A stretch of DNA of 64,000 nt, from positions 24,112,001-24,176,000 of the forward strand of contig CM049403.1 of NCBI GenBank assembly GCA_026929865.2, read 5' to 3'. Positions 1-13,000 of the stretch are shown piece after piece. Every line of letters begins with the position of its first letter. The first letter of the stretch is position 1. The notes below the pieces were generated by a model. That model made no database searches. It saw only the letters and a list, made by a program, of their open reading frames with translations, and had not been told where the DNA came from. The stretch is from Hyperoplus lanceolatus. Taxonomy: Eukaryota > Chordata > Actinopteri > Uranoscopiformes > Ammodytidae. Made by a program: the position numbers and the translations under genes.

Positions 1-1353
1 TCTCCAGATTTCAGCAAACTCTGGAATGAATCAATATTTTTGTATTTTCTAAAAAGCGGAAAAGAAAATGGTTGATCCACCTCACCTGCTGGGAGTGTGT
101 CTCTGCTCTGACCCCGCTACTTGGCTTGACTCACAGACTAAACTTCTCAGAGTCAAAGGTCAGGCCGCAGACTCACTGGTGATATATTAACATCCGCTGG
201 GAGGTTGAATACATGGGAACTGGTGTAGGAGACTGAAGGCTCCAATAAGAAGGATAGTAAGAAGAACATGGTGCTTTCCCTCTCAGGGGAAGATCGAGAG
301 GCCATGTATATCTCTCAAGCTCAAGCTTTGGGTGGTAATTTACTAAAATAAGAGCGGAACTACATGTGTCTGGGTGCCAAAAAATATTTAGCTGTCTATA
401 AAACCTTAAAAACAGTGCACCATGCTAACAAAGTGCTGTTTTAAAAACAACTATTTGTATATACGTAGCACTTGAATTGTTTTTGATGGGTAAAAGTTCA
501 TGAATCAATCAGAGAGATAAAGAATGTCTTGCTTCAGAAATAAATGCACTTGAGGATGTTTGTTGTCTTTCCTTTAAATACAATCGCTAATTGCTTTGTC
601 TCAAAATGTAGTGCTGATCTGATGCATATTTGCACTTCATTAACTATTCATCATTTAATTTTCCTTAAGGGTGTTCTCAAGCTAACACATAGTTGTACCA
701 CGGACAAACACCATCTTAGTTTAGTATGTCAGCATGCTAACATTACTGATTAGCAGAGGTACAGCTGAGGCTGAGGAGAATGTCCTTAGATGTACAGGTA
801 TTTATTTGTAAATCAAAGAATTGGACAAAACACAGGACAAAATAATAAGAGTATGAACTTGCGCTAGATGAAAATAAATAAATAAATAAAGCTTCAAACC
901 AAAGCCGAAATCATCCTGATGTCATCACTGTGACATCATCATGGTTATTCTCCCAGACTTGACACATTTCCCCCCCTGAGAATACATTACACAACTCGAG
1001 TGAGTAGTTTTTTTTTCATTGTGAAAAGTAAAATGAACATGACAAGCACACAGCACACATTGAAGGGCCATTAAGTTAAACAAATAAATAAAAGTAGGCC
1101 TACTTTAATTGTGTATGGGCTATGTTTCATTGTTTTTGAGCCTTTGATTCCATTGAGTACAGTCTGGTAATCAGGACTTTTATTTTCATTGCAACCATTA
1201 AAGGTACTGTCATTTTGTGACAGCTATGTTCAACACAACAAGAGCAGGCCTGAATTAATCTTTTTTTGTGGTCCCAGAGGCCAAATTGAGCTGTGGGGAC
1301 CCCGTCCTCCCCACTTGCTGCATTATATGTGTATTGCCTTTTACGAACCCATG
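1..1353. other. Intergenic, no gene seen
   Basis: AT-rich spacer. The longest open frames are under 90 codons and have no recognisable protein features or splice structure. I see no RNA gene or convincing repeat boundary here. It ends at the target-site duplication of the next element. Confidence 0.6.
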
Positions 1354-1361
1354 GGTGCAGA

Positions 1362-3706
1362 CAGGCCCGGATTAAGAGGAAAGACACTAGGCATACCGCA
1401 TTTTTTCAGGCCCCCTCCAAACGGATACTTCACGATTTAAAACAAAACTACATACATTTGAACTGCCACAAGAGTATTATGCTCATTCATTTGTTTAAGA
1501 GTTGCGCGTTTGTAAACGGGAGTAAAGAGAAACGTAACCGTGTGCGACTTCACGGCTGTTTGTGAGCGCACTGCAGGAGCACTTCTGTAAAGTGCGTGCA
1601 GAGTCCAGTGTGCAAGGACGGATTAACATGACCACGGGCCGTGGACACAAACCAGCCATGGACCCCTACCAACACGCAAATACACGCACTAGCACACCGT
1701 GCAATCCACAATCACACACATTATAATGCAGCGCACAGCCTAGAGAGAGAAAGAGAGAGATAGAGCGAAATACAATTCTATAAAGTCTCTCTGGTGCTGC
1801 GCAAGAGAAAGAGAGTCTTTGCGCCGGAGCCTACTAGACAGTTAGATTAGGGCAGAGACACCGACGATGCGAGCACGCTCTAAGCGCGTGAGCAGATTCT
1901 TTTTGCCTTTGTAAAATCTCTGCGCCTGCTTTTTCGCCCCCCCCTCGGAGCCTACACTCAATGTCTGAGCGAAGCAACGCGTCACCCCGTGAAACGCTGT
2001 GTTGGTGTCGTTCACAGTGAGACAGACACACTCTGTGGTTTAAAACTAAATGATCACAGGGGATTCCTGCACGTTAACGGGTGTCGAGGGGACAGGCTCC
2101 GCGATCTGATTGCATTTCCCGAGCCTGGATACCCCAATCCCCAATCTCACTGCCGACTAACTGTAAAGTGAAACAACCGCCTCGCTCGTTACACTGGTAC
2201 TGGCGCGTAAAGGGAACGCACAGTTAGCAAACTTTCCTCACTACAACTGCCACAGCAGAAAAGCCACGGTAGGTCGATCGCTTTGTCGATTCGTGCCTCT
2301 GACACGTTGACTCGCAACATAATGAGTCGAGGCTTTGATTTCAGTGGGGATGTGGAGCTCTTTGGCCATTTCCCGTGCCTTTTTTTCTCTAGACACATCG
2401 TTCTCTCTCCAAGCGCACACACGCTTGTCCCGGCCGAATATAAGACCCCGAATATAAAACAACCCGACTTTTTACGACCCATTCCCAGGGGGGAAACCCC
2501 CGTCAATTTTTTTTAATTAAAAAAAAAATCAAGGGCCCCCCTATTGGCCAGGGCCCTGGACATGTGCCCACTTTGCCCATGCGGTAAGGATCAATTTTTC
2601 AAACTGGATGAAAAACAGTGCATTGCAATGCTTTATTCAGCATAAAGTTAAAACACTCGTGCAAGCCAGATTTAAACACAAAAGCCTTGCGCGAGCGAAG
2701 CAGCGATTCACCTGGTGAAACCTGGCGTGGAACTCTGTGGTGGGTAATGGCGAAATTCACACTGATGAGACATCGCCGGTGTGAGCTGCCGCACAGAAAA
2801 ACTCTGGTTTGACGGCTAAAATAATAACCGGGGAGCAGAGCCGGCCCAAGCCTTCATAAGGCCCTAAGCCGAATTTGATTAGGGCCCCCCTCTCCAATGT
2901 TATCGTGGCCAAATGATTGACTATTGTTAAATGTCATTCACACACCCAGTTCATTGCTAGTGCCTCCAATGTCCAGCTTAGTGAAAATAGTAGCTAGCCG
3001 AGATCCTGACTCTCCAAGGGGGGTCCGGGGGTATGCCCCCCCGGGAGATTTTTTGTACCTTTTTAAAGTGAAATGCATGAATCTGGTGCACTTTGAGAGG
3101 GATATTAAGAGGCTAAATCTGAGGATTTTTTGTGAACAAATAATTTGGAGATACTGGCTCAAATGAAGTAGAATTAAAAGCTATTGAAGAAAGACATATG
3201 GATTTTCCATAAAAATATTAATATAGAAAAAATATAATTCAGTGTCCTCTGGGATGGGCTTGGTGCTTTTTTTTTTCTTTTATGGGACATATTTCTCTGT
3301 AATTTAATGAATGCATTTAAATGCAGTGAGAGGAACGTAGCAGAAGAACTCTATTGTCCAGCTATCTTTTTTCCACATATGAGGCTGAAATAGGCTATAG
3401 ACTATACACAGTGCATGGGCAACTGAGGGCAGCCCCATTTCCAATTTTTTTAAATAAACTCAATACCGAGTGATAAGTTAACCTCGGATGAACTGATTCA
3501 ATTATTAGGCTATTAACTATCCAGACCAAAACATTGTATTCATTTTTTGTATGATAACTTACATTTGCATAATATGATGCTAATATCAAACACACACTCT
3601 AAAAAAAAAAAAAAAAAAAAAAAAAATGTATCCTTCTCACTGGGCCCCCTAGTGGAAATGGGCCCTAGGCACGTGCCTAGAATGCCTATGCCTAGATCCG
3701 GCCCTG
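1362..3706. mobile_element. Non-autonomous hAT-type DNA transposon with 8-bp TSD
   Basis: The two ends are inverted: the left starts CAGGCCCGGATTAAGAGG and the right, read in reverse, starts CAGGGCCGGATCTAGG. The 8 bases GGTGCAGA flank the element at 1354-1361 and 3707-3714. An 8-bp duplication with CAG..CTG-type ends is typical of the hAT superfamily. No long open frame survives, so it depends on a transposase elsewhere. The inside looks composite: hAT-like end sequences also occur near 2540-2580 and 2838-2890, and a run of 26 A sits at 3601-3626, suggesting older elements or a retrocopy nested inside. Confidence 0.8.
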
Positions 3707-3714
3707 GGTGCAGA

Positions 3715-5514
3715 GCACGCCACATTTAGTAGTGTGAAATATATTTTGCCTGGATCCCAAGCAAGCTAGCTGGGTTTGCTTCACTGCCTGCATTTTTTAT
3801 TTTTATTTTTTTAACATAGGGCCTACATACTTTTACAACATACATTCATCTATATGCACCATGCCAGCCTCTGTAACATCTACTGAAACTAAAAAGTTTT
3901 CAAAGTACTTTGACAAGTAGGCCTAGTGTACTGATTACCTAACATTAACATATACATAGCACACATCTGTCATGTGGCCTACTAAGCTATGGCTAACTCT
4001 CAATTTAGATCGACGCTACAAATATGAGAGTTGTGTCGATCTTTGTCGCCAAACTCCAATAAAACAAATGTTTCCTGCAAAAGATCAAATTATTCCTTTT
4101 TAAGTTTAATCTGAAAATGTCTTCTACAAACGCTTTATCCATTGATAGGCTACATAAATGAGAAGGCTGAAAACAGTGTGAGACGATATACAGAGAAAGT
4201 GGCCTTCACTTGAGAGGGATCAAAATGCGAGAAACATACTTGAATAAATATTTATGAGCCACTTGACACTCATGACAAAATATCTAGGTTTATGAAGAGG
4301 CCTTTCTGCACGTAGAGAGGCTACATGTCGTCAGGAAATTGTTTGAAAACCCCCCAGAAACAGGAATCGCTTTATGTCAGATTAGGAAGGGCTTTCCTCA
4401 AAATCTCCTCTAAATGAGAGGGATTCTTTTGAAATCCAAATAATACACTATCCCAGGGTATTTAGGTCAGTTGGCAGAATCTTCAGTAACCAGAGGACTT
4501 GATATACAAGATTTAATTCACTTTACCAATCATTTTTTGGTTTACACAAAAGACAGGAAATAGGCCTGTCATGTAGACAACTGTCAATACAGCACAGATG
4601 GGGGTTTCACGTTTTTCAGAAAGAACATCAAGTTTGGGATAACTGTTACAGCCACAGTTCCCAACAATGACAGTCAGAAGTCAGAAGTGTTTTCTCTGGA
4701 AGGCCTAGCCATTAACATGTGTGTATCACCCCCTTAGATAAAAATCCACTAACTGAGATGATCTCAATATCTTTCCCAGTTAAAGTCAAAGCCTGGATAA
4801 CTTCAGGAGAAGATTCAGTGCCTGATTCAAGGTCAAGTTAACTATATTATCCTCCCTGAAGGGGAATTTGGTGCACAGCCATCAGTACAAGACAGCAAAC
4901 AAACAAATAAGACAACAAATACCAAACAACAACAATAAACTAATCACAATTTCATGTGGCCATTGACAAGACTGATAGCAGCAGGCATACATATTTTTTT
5001 TAAAACCTGTGTGTTCAAAGTTCAAGGGATGTGTTGAAGCAGCCATAATTGAAAGGGCTTTCTTCAATGACCTGACCTTAAACAAGTCATGAAAGTCACT
5101 GAATAAGTGTTGAACTCATGGCAGGTTTGTGAAGAATAGGTCTCTCCTGAATAGTCGATTATCAGCTCAAATTAAAATGCTTGCTGCTGCTTCAGAGTGC
5201 ACCAACAATCCTCAATAAATTCAGAATCAAGTGGTTACTTTAACTGTTTTGACTTCTAAAGTTTAAAGAGACAATGTTAGTTATTAAGACTCATTGTGTT
5301 GTTAAACTAATGCGATCAAGTTTTTCCCACATAGCTATGTACGACACAATCCTAAATCCTAATGTTTCAGGCAGATTATATCTTCAATTTAATTCTGCAA
5401 AGATGATTGATTTCCTGACAATGATTTCAACACAATTTTTTCACAGTATTTGGACTCCTGTACGGCCACAGTTTTAATGCCAGTACAAGAAATGTCCCAT
5501 CACTGAACACTGAC
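3715..5514. other. Intergenic, no gene seen
   Basis: Unique-looking AT-rich sequence. Frames are short and unsupported, and no splice-linked exons or clear repeat ends were found. Confidence 0.55.
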
Positions 5515-7303
5515 CAGAGGGGTATACTACGAAACAAACTCAACAGAGCCCGGCTCTCTTTTTTTGATCTGGTTCAACATAACACATACCCTCGCTCAGA
5601 ACTAACCGGTATCACGAAGGAAGTTATCAACCTCTTATGTTGAACGAGGGTTTCAGCTTCAGGCTCTGTGCGAGTCCCCATGAAAGGGGGCGTTTGACCC
5701 GTCATTTGACTCAGCTTCCGCACAGACTGGACTCATCCTTTCTTTATAGGTCCATGGACTGATCTTGTGCCGCTAACTTTACACAAACGGACTGATTGCG
5801 AGCAGCTGAATAAAAAAAAAATGTGTCGCTAACTTCACTCAAGAGGAAGAGTTTGTCTGTCTTAATGATCACAGAACAGCAGAAAACAGAGAGCCGAAAA
5901 AAACTCTTACTACAAATAAGAAGAGTGGAATGTTGTCAGAAAATTGGGCCACTGAATTGATTAATTTATTTTACAGATCGTTCTCGCAGTGCGTAAGGTG
6001 ATATTATAAAGCAATTAAAGGTTGAACTCGGATTTAAACAGTACACCATTTAGCCTAGTTGATAATCCTACACTTAAGAATCTGATTTAAGTCTGACACT
6101 GTCCCCTAATGAATAGCATAGCCTATGTGGAAAATCACTTTAGTTTTGGGCCAATGTCCATATCAAAATTAATACAATTTTGATTTTGATTTAGGCTAAT
6201 AGCCCTTTATTTGCATCTTCTAAATACCATTAAAATAAATAGCCTAGATACAAAACCTGTAGTCTGTATTTTCCGGACAAATATGTCACCTGTCACGACC
6301 CAACTGTAATCGCGACTGATGAAAAGAAAGAAGCCCACAGTGAAATAATGTTGCAACCTGTGATTTTGTAGAACGCTTCATTAAGAGCCAGTGTGTGTAG
6401 ATCGCCAGGTAAAATCATTTGAGGTGAGAGCATGGCGCTACATACATAGGTCTAGGCTATTTTACATTTTCTGCATCAATAACTGTGCATGTGTCAAAAA
6501 GCCGTAGCGCGATGTTACAGTTCACTCTAATGTAAGCCTTATGTCACGGCTTTGTTTCGTTCATTAACTTGCTGATCAATAAGTTTACTGATTTAACTAG
6601 TTTAGTCAGTGAAAAGTATCGCTCAGACATTATAGTCAGGTCCGCGGGATTTCACAATGTGTAGTTTCCTTAGAGGGCAGCGCTCTAAGAGCCGAATTTA
6701 AGCTCAAACTCTGGAACAAAAACTGGTCAGAGGGGTATACTACGAAACAAACTCAACAGAGCCCGGCTCCCTTTTTTTGATCTGGTTCAACATAACACAA
6801 ACCCTCGCTCAGAGCTAACCGGTATCACGAAGGAAGTTATCAACCTCTTATGTTGAACGAGGGTTTCGGCTTCAGGCTCTGTGCGCGTCCCCATGAAAGG
6901 GGGCGTTCGACTCGTCATTTGACTCTGCATCCGCACAAAATGGACTGATCTTGTGCCGCTAACTTTACACAAACTGACTGATTGTGAGCAGCTGAGTAAA
7001 ACAAAAGTGTGTCGCCAACTTCATTCAAGAGGAAGAGTTTGTCAGTCTGAATTATTACAGCAGAAAACAGAGAGCCGAAAAAAACTCTTACTGCAAATAA
7101 GAAGAGTGGAATGCTGCCAGCATGGAAATTATTTATTTATCTTGGCGATCGTTCTCGCAGTGCGTAACGTGACATTATAAAACAATTAAACGTTGAACTC
7201 GGATTTAAACACTATACCATTTAGCCTAATATATATATATATATATATATATATAGGCTACTTTGCTATATTTATAGCACTACGCCTATAGTCCCACACT
7301 TAA

Positions 7304-8233
7304 AGCTACTACGAGTAAGTCGGCACGTTGGCGACACCTTTGAACAAAAGCGGTAGTATTATTACGACGCCAGCTGTCGTGAAGCTGTTTTCTAGCTCGT
7401 GCAGAGAGTGCAAGATTCAAATAATCAGGAAGCAATATGGTGCGTGGCGTGTCCGTGTGTTGAAAGTGTGAGGGCACCGGACTCTTTTCGGCTCCGTGAG
7501 TCTATGGGTGACACAGCATCAACTAATGCCAGTAAGTGCTGAACACACCTGATTGCAATGAGTTGATGCATTGTCACCTCTCACGGAGCTGAACGAGTCC
7601 CCGTGTCCTCACACAAAGCGAATGAACGAGAGATGGCAGTTAGTTAGTATGGATCACGATGAGGTAATGTGTTTATGTTGTAAATAATGACTATTTCCGA
7701 TGAATAATGGTCATCTGATGATGCTGGTGAGGCAAAGTAAACTTTGTTTTAGTAGGCTACCGCTCATTCATTTAGGAGTAAACACTGCAGTCTAGTTTCG
7801 CTGCGTGAAATTGTGTATACGTTGCTTGGCAACGCCCTCCCGCCCGACTATCACTCTCCCTTTTAGCTTTTCTTCATTGCATTTTCTTTTTTTTCTTTTA
7901 TGGTGCAGCCCCGTTATCAGTCATTATGACGACAAACAACTGTCTCAAACAAGGCTCCCGCTCCCCTTCCCTCACCTGGAGGGATAGGCTTCTCAATTCA
8001 CGTTCCTGCGCCACGCTGAAATCTGTGACCAATACGGATATGTGACCATAGAGCATGCACGCGTGAACCGAAAATCGGACTGGGTGTACGACCAGATCAA
8101 ATGCAGTAATAAAAACTATTTAAAAACGTCTTTCTTTGCACTGATGGTCTGGTTTGCTGTTAAAGGTAATTTATGATTATCAGAGGAAACATGAGGCTGT
8201 TTAAAAGATATTTAAATGTTACTCGTAGCCGCT
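7304..8233. mobile_element. TTAA-target transposon (930 bp) inside element B
   Basis: The ends are inverted: the left is AGCTACTACGAGTAAGT and the right, reversed, is AGCGGCTACGAGTAAC. TTAA lies on both sides (7300-7303 and 8234-8237). The matching place in element A (TTAA at 6074-6077) has a single TTAA and no insert, so the empty site is in the same window. TTAA duplication is known for piggyBac and Kolobok superfamilies. No transposase frame; non-autonomous. Confidence 0.75.
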
Positions 8234-9003
8234 TTAAGAATGTAATTTAAGTCTGACACTGTCCCCAAATGAATAGCCTGTGGAAAATCACTTTAATTTT
8301 GGGCCACATCATAATGAATACAATTTTGATTTAGACTATTAGCCTTTTATTTGAATCTTACAAATACCAATAGGCCTACATTAAAAAACCTGTAGTCTGT
8401 ATTTTTCGGACAAATATGGATCTACTGTGAGAAGTTCAACCTGCAAGTCTGCAGCGATGTCCGAACTGTGACAGCTGTCACGACCCAACTGTAATCGCTA
8501 CTGATGAAAAGAAAGAAGCCTACAGTGAAATAATGTTGCAAACTGTGATTTTATAGAACGCTTTATTAAGAGCCAGTGTGTGTAGATCGCCAGGTAAAAC
8601 CATTTGAGGTGAGAGCATAGAGTAGCGCTGCATACAGTAGGTCTAGGCTATTTAACATTTTCTGCATCAATAACTGTATGCATGAGGCAAAAAGCCCCAG
8701 CGCGATGTTACAGTTCACTCTGCTGTAAGCCTTATGTCACGGCTTCGTTTCGTTCAATAACTTACTGATCAATAAGTTTCGTTATTTAACGAGTTTCCTC
8801 AGTGAGAATATATCGCTCAGAAAATATAGTCAGGTCTGCGGGATTTCAAAATGTGTAGTTTCCTTAAAGGGCAGCGCTATAAGAGCCGAATTTAAGCTCA
8901 AACTCTGAAACAAAAACTGGTCTGGGCAGGTTAGCCGTGCAGCCTCTGTTACCAGGTAAAGAGAGAGCCACCTTTCGTGATACTGAAAACTCTGGCTTTA
9001 GAC

Positions 9004-9888
9004 CGCTTAAAGGCTCATTTATGCTCTACGTTAGATACGCATACGGATACAGACGGAGCCTTCTGTCCGTACTCTGCGTACATTACGTGCGTATTTCTGC
9101 ACGTATCCTGCAAGCTTGCGGATGCGTACCAAACGGACAGAACGGAGCATTACTACCGGAGATCACGGGGGGCGCACAGCCAACAGTTCACTTTCACTTA
9201 CTGTACATTGGTTTACAAACATGAACGAAAGACATAATACTTTAGAAAAGGTCTTAACTTTTGAGGAGAGGTTTGTGTGAGTTGGTACGAAATGACAAAC
9301 ACATTTATATATTTATGAAGTTACACGGCCGGGGCACAGGGACAGACAACTACAACAGAGCAGCATGAGCGGGGATCGCACGGGGAAGAATGTCAGCTAG
9401 ACAGCAGCAATAGAGAAGTGCCGGAGGTCCGTGCGAGACTAGTTTGTTTGACATGTCGTGATTAATGCCCTCAGACCCCCGCTGTCTATAATACAGCCTC
9501 TTGTTTAGCCTCTTCCATTGGACCTATTATAAAATATTTATTCCAGTTAATTCACTGTTTGACTCTTCTTCTTCCTATATGAGTAACTTTTTACTCTGAG
9601 CGGTGCTGCTGCCCACTAATGGTTGATTTGTTAAATGTCCATTCCAACATAAATGACGCATGGAAGTATGAGGGCAGTGACGGATCTAACGTTGTAAACG
9701 TACGTCTCTATTTACGCACGGGATTGGAGCATAGAGTATCCTTAAAGGCTACTCTAGAGTATCCTTAAAGGCTACTCTATGCTCCAATCCCGTGGGTAAA
9801 TAGAGACGTACGTTTACAACGTTATATCCGTCACTGCCCTCATACTTCCATGCGTCATTTATGCACGGGATTGGAGCATAGAGTAGCC
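9004..9888. mobile_element. 885-bp insertion with 6-bp TSD inside element B
   Basis: TTAGAC occurs at 8998-9003 and at 9889-9894, directly around the insert. The right end of element A (near 10038-10045) has the joined sequence with one copy. The insert starts near TTAAAGGCTCATTTATGCTC and ends with a loosely inverted version. It contains the long palindrome at 9649-9862. Superfamily not assigned. Confidence 0.6.
9649..9862. repeat. Long imperfect palindrome, ~90-bp arms
   Basis: The sequence from 9649 to about 9736 returns as its reverse complement from about 9775 to 9862, with only a few mismatches. The centre contains two direct copies of a 23-base unit with TATCCTTAAAGGCTACTCTA. As single-stranded DNA or RNA it would form a long hairpin. 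Confidence 0.85.
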
Positions 9889-10097
9889 TTAGACTCAACA
9901 GACCTCGCTCAGCCCTTAATCTCGCTTCGTAGTATACCCCTCTGGGCAGGTTAGCGTGCAGCCTCTGTTACCACGGTGATCTAGCCAGGTAGGCTAGAAA
10001 GAGAGTCACCTTTCATGATACTGAAAACTAAGGCTTTAGACTCAACAGACCTCGCTCAGCCCTTAATCTCGCTTCGTAGTAGGCCTATACCCCTCTG

Positions 10098-13000
10098 CTT
10101 ACTGTGAATGAAAACATTGTCTTAATCCATTAAATACTGTATAAATCGTTGCCGGGTACAGTTTAAACATACAGCAGAAGTGTTTATTCAACTTTATGCA
10201 CACCGTACAGTCACACTACATTAATCCCTGTGTTATTTCATCAGTGGTTTCACCCGAGTTGATTATAATAATTCTCTAGGTAAAAACCCAAGACACTACA
10301 CCAACAATTCCAGCATCTGTTGTACAGACAGATTTGCAAGCCCCAATAACCAACAAGGTTCAAATGAGTGTAATGTCTCACTTTTTCATAGACTTTCAAG
10401 ACATTTCGGACATGTTCTCCTGTGAGTGGAAATTTTACTTTTCATCAAACAACAGGTTCATTTTTAATTGTCCAATATTTTGATTTATGACCAAATATGT
10501 GCAAAACTAACATGGATATGTGCAAAACTGACATTCCCATCAGCTTGAATTTCATATTTAATGCTATTTGGCAAGTTTTAGATGATGAACGTGCATCTTA
10601 AACATTACCCCAGCTAAACATCAGCATGTTACACTTTGAATCTTGAATCTTTGAATCTTGTTAGGATGCGTTTATGTCACAGATGTCTAAAGACAACAGT
10701 TATGTAAATGGCACGTACAATACAACTTTAATATGATTAAAAAGAGCTTGCAAAGGTTTATAACAAATATTTTAAAAGCAGCCTTGAGAAAAAGCACATC
10801 ATTATTTTGGCGTTGTGATCCACACCAAGGGTTAACTGGCAGAGATCCCAATACTAAAATCAGTTAAAATAGCCTACCAATTTGGGGATAACAGGCAATG
10901 TCTGATTTTCCCAAACCATTATTTCACTTCAGCTCATTATTCCTTCTGGCATCCTTTCCGGCATACATAGGGATTTTACGGCAATTTAACAACTGCATCA
11001 ACAGAAATTCAGAGTGAAATAGATCCAAGCACAGCCCTATCAGTGTTGGATGAGAGGATATCTTCAGGAAGTGCAAACACATCATCTAAATGATTAATAA
11101 AAAAGTAAACAAGACCCTTAAATGTTACCACCTTTTTGTCTTGTCATATGTAATCTCACCAGCATTATGTTTTTAAAGTTACGCTGCTGATCCCTGGAGG
11201 TAGATGATTACCAGAACGAATATGGTGATGACGGTGCTCCAATGTGCGTTACTCCTCTTCCTGTAAGAGCAGGAATGTGATATACAGTATTTTTCACACA
11301 AAAGGAGAAAGTTCTCGTGAAAGGCGGAGTAACAGAGGAAAAGCTAAGAATTTTGATCACTGGCTACTTCTGGGTTTTTTCTGTTTAGATTGGTGATTGG
11401 CTTCAAACTCCTTGGAAATCCATTCATATTTGGTAAATGGACTGCATTTACATTTGATTTCTAAGTATGGACTTTGATTATTGTTCGGTTTTGGACTGTT
11501 GGTTGAAAATAAAAAATCCATTTAAAGAAGTCATCCTTGGGTTTGGAGACATCTATTGGGGATTATTTACTAAAGGACTGATCGATAGTGAAAACAATCA
11601 AAAGTTGTCTTCTGCAATGAATTACAGTGCTTCCTTAGTGCAATTACGGTTAAACTCAATTTGATTCAGCTTTAATGTCTGAGACAATGAAAACAAATTC
11701 AATTTAGCAGTACAAGTAGGTAGCGGATCGTTAGGAGATATTCCCTCATTTTGACAAAAAGTGATTCTGACAACAAGCTCCAGGATTGCTGACTCACCTT
11801 TCAGTGCTAACTCTTTTGATAAGATGGGTACGTAGACCCAAATAAAAATCCTTTAAAGGGTACAGTGTGATGATGATGTTCTTTTTCGCAACTTAGTCAT
11901 ACATTAAAATCTACGTACACTTTTATAGCTCCAGCCCACTTCTGAGACCACAGCCAGAGATAACGCATTTTAAGTGCATTTGCAATAAATGAGTTACCTT
12001 TACGACATTCTAGAAAAAAACTATAAACCTTGGAGGGATGGCTCGTGTGTCCCGTGATTCACCTCAAACTGAAGGACATTCCAGTTGGCGTTGGACTTTC
12101 CAGGCCTTGGCATCACTCAAGTGGTTTGTTGTTCTTAGAGTGTGCCAGCTTTTGCCTGCAGCAGAGATGAGCAGCCGTGGTTTACCTCTCAGAGGGCTGT
12201 TGTGTTTTGTCTTTTAAGGTTGGCTGCAGACAGACGCCCTCTCGCTGCTGCCCCTCAATGTAAACACAAGTCATGCTTTAATGAATGTGCCATGGCTAGA
12301 GAGTCGGAGCAGGCTAAGTGCACTGACGTTGCATGTTCCCAACGTTGTCCATCAGCTGCCTTTTGTTCCTTACAACCATTTACAGTCATATCTGTTTGGG
12401 ACAGCTCTGTGTGTGTTTGGGTGGGTGGGTGAGTGTGAGCAACATTGTAGTGGCAGAGGGGAGAATACCAGTACACACACACAGAAACACATTGAATGAA
12501 ATCTTCTACAGCTGTTTCATTGATACCATTCCTTTTGTCAGCTTATACATTTTTTTCCATCTTATCGTAAACAGTCTTCGTTGTTGAAGAGCAACATATG
12601 GACACTCAAAGTTCATCACTGAAATTTCACAAAAAAGTCAATGAAAACTCTACGAATAAGAAGTAGAAGTCGACTGAAAAGCAGAGAAATTATGCACATA
12701 TAATTGGTTTTAGAGTTGTATGTTTTGACGACTTGTTTTAGTAAGGTTATGTGCCAACATTGTGCTCATGTTTATAAAAATGTCACCTGTGATTTTTATA
12801 CTATTATACGTATATTCTATCATTTGATCATTATTACTTATAGCCTAGAAGCAGGATTGTACTGTCTTGTAGTTAGTGGACGTGGAGCTGCTTTTGAACT
12901 ATTTTGTATGGACTGCAATGAATGGTTGATTTTAATGTGCCCATTATTTTCTTCATGAATCAATTGGATTGTTTGGTTTGTAAAAATCTTCACAATTACT

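Larger units (their letters stand above)
6728..9944. mobile_element. Element B: related transposon inserted in element A
   Basis: It begins CAGAGGGGTATACTACGAA and ends TTCGTAGTATACCCCTCTG. It aligns with element A along its left 500 bases, then again from about 8235 to 8930, and at its right end. The two places where it does not align are later insertions (7304-8233 and 9004-9888). Without them B is about 1.4 kb, the same size as A. No transposase frame is visible. Confidence 0.7.
5515..10097. mobile_element. Element A: DNA transposon split by a related copy
   Basis: The left end reads CAGAGGGGTATACTACGAA and the right end is its reverse complement (TTCGTAGTATACCCCTCTG, interrupted by four bases, GGCC, at 10081-10084). 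Element A consists of 5515-6727 and 9942-10097. The middle, 6728-9944, is a second copy with the same ends. The junction falls inside a sequence kept whole in that second copy near 8921-8935. Neither copy has a long open frame. The superfamily is unsure; the junction would fit a 3-bp CWG target as used by PIF/Harbinger elements, which is inference. Confidence 0.7.

Noticed and set aside
12142-12587. Cluster of short overlapping frames before the receptor gene
   Set aside because: Three overlapping frames, none with conserved features or splice partners.
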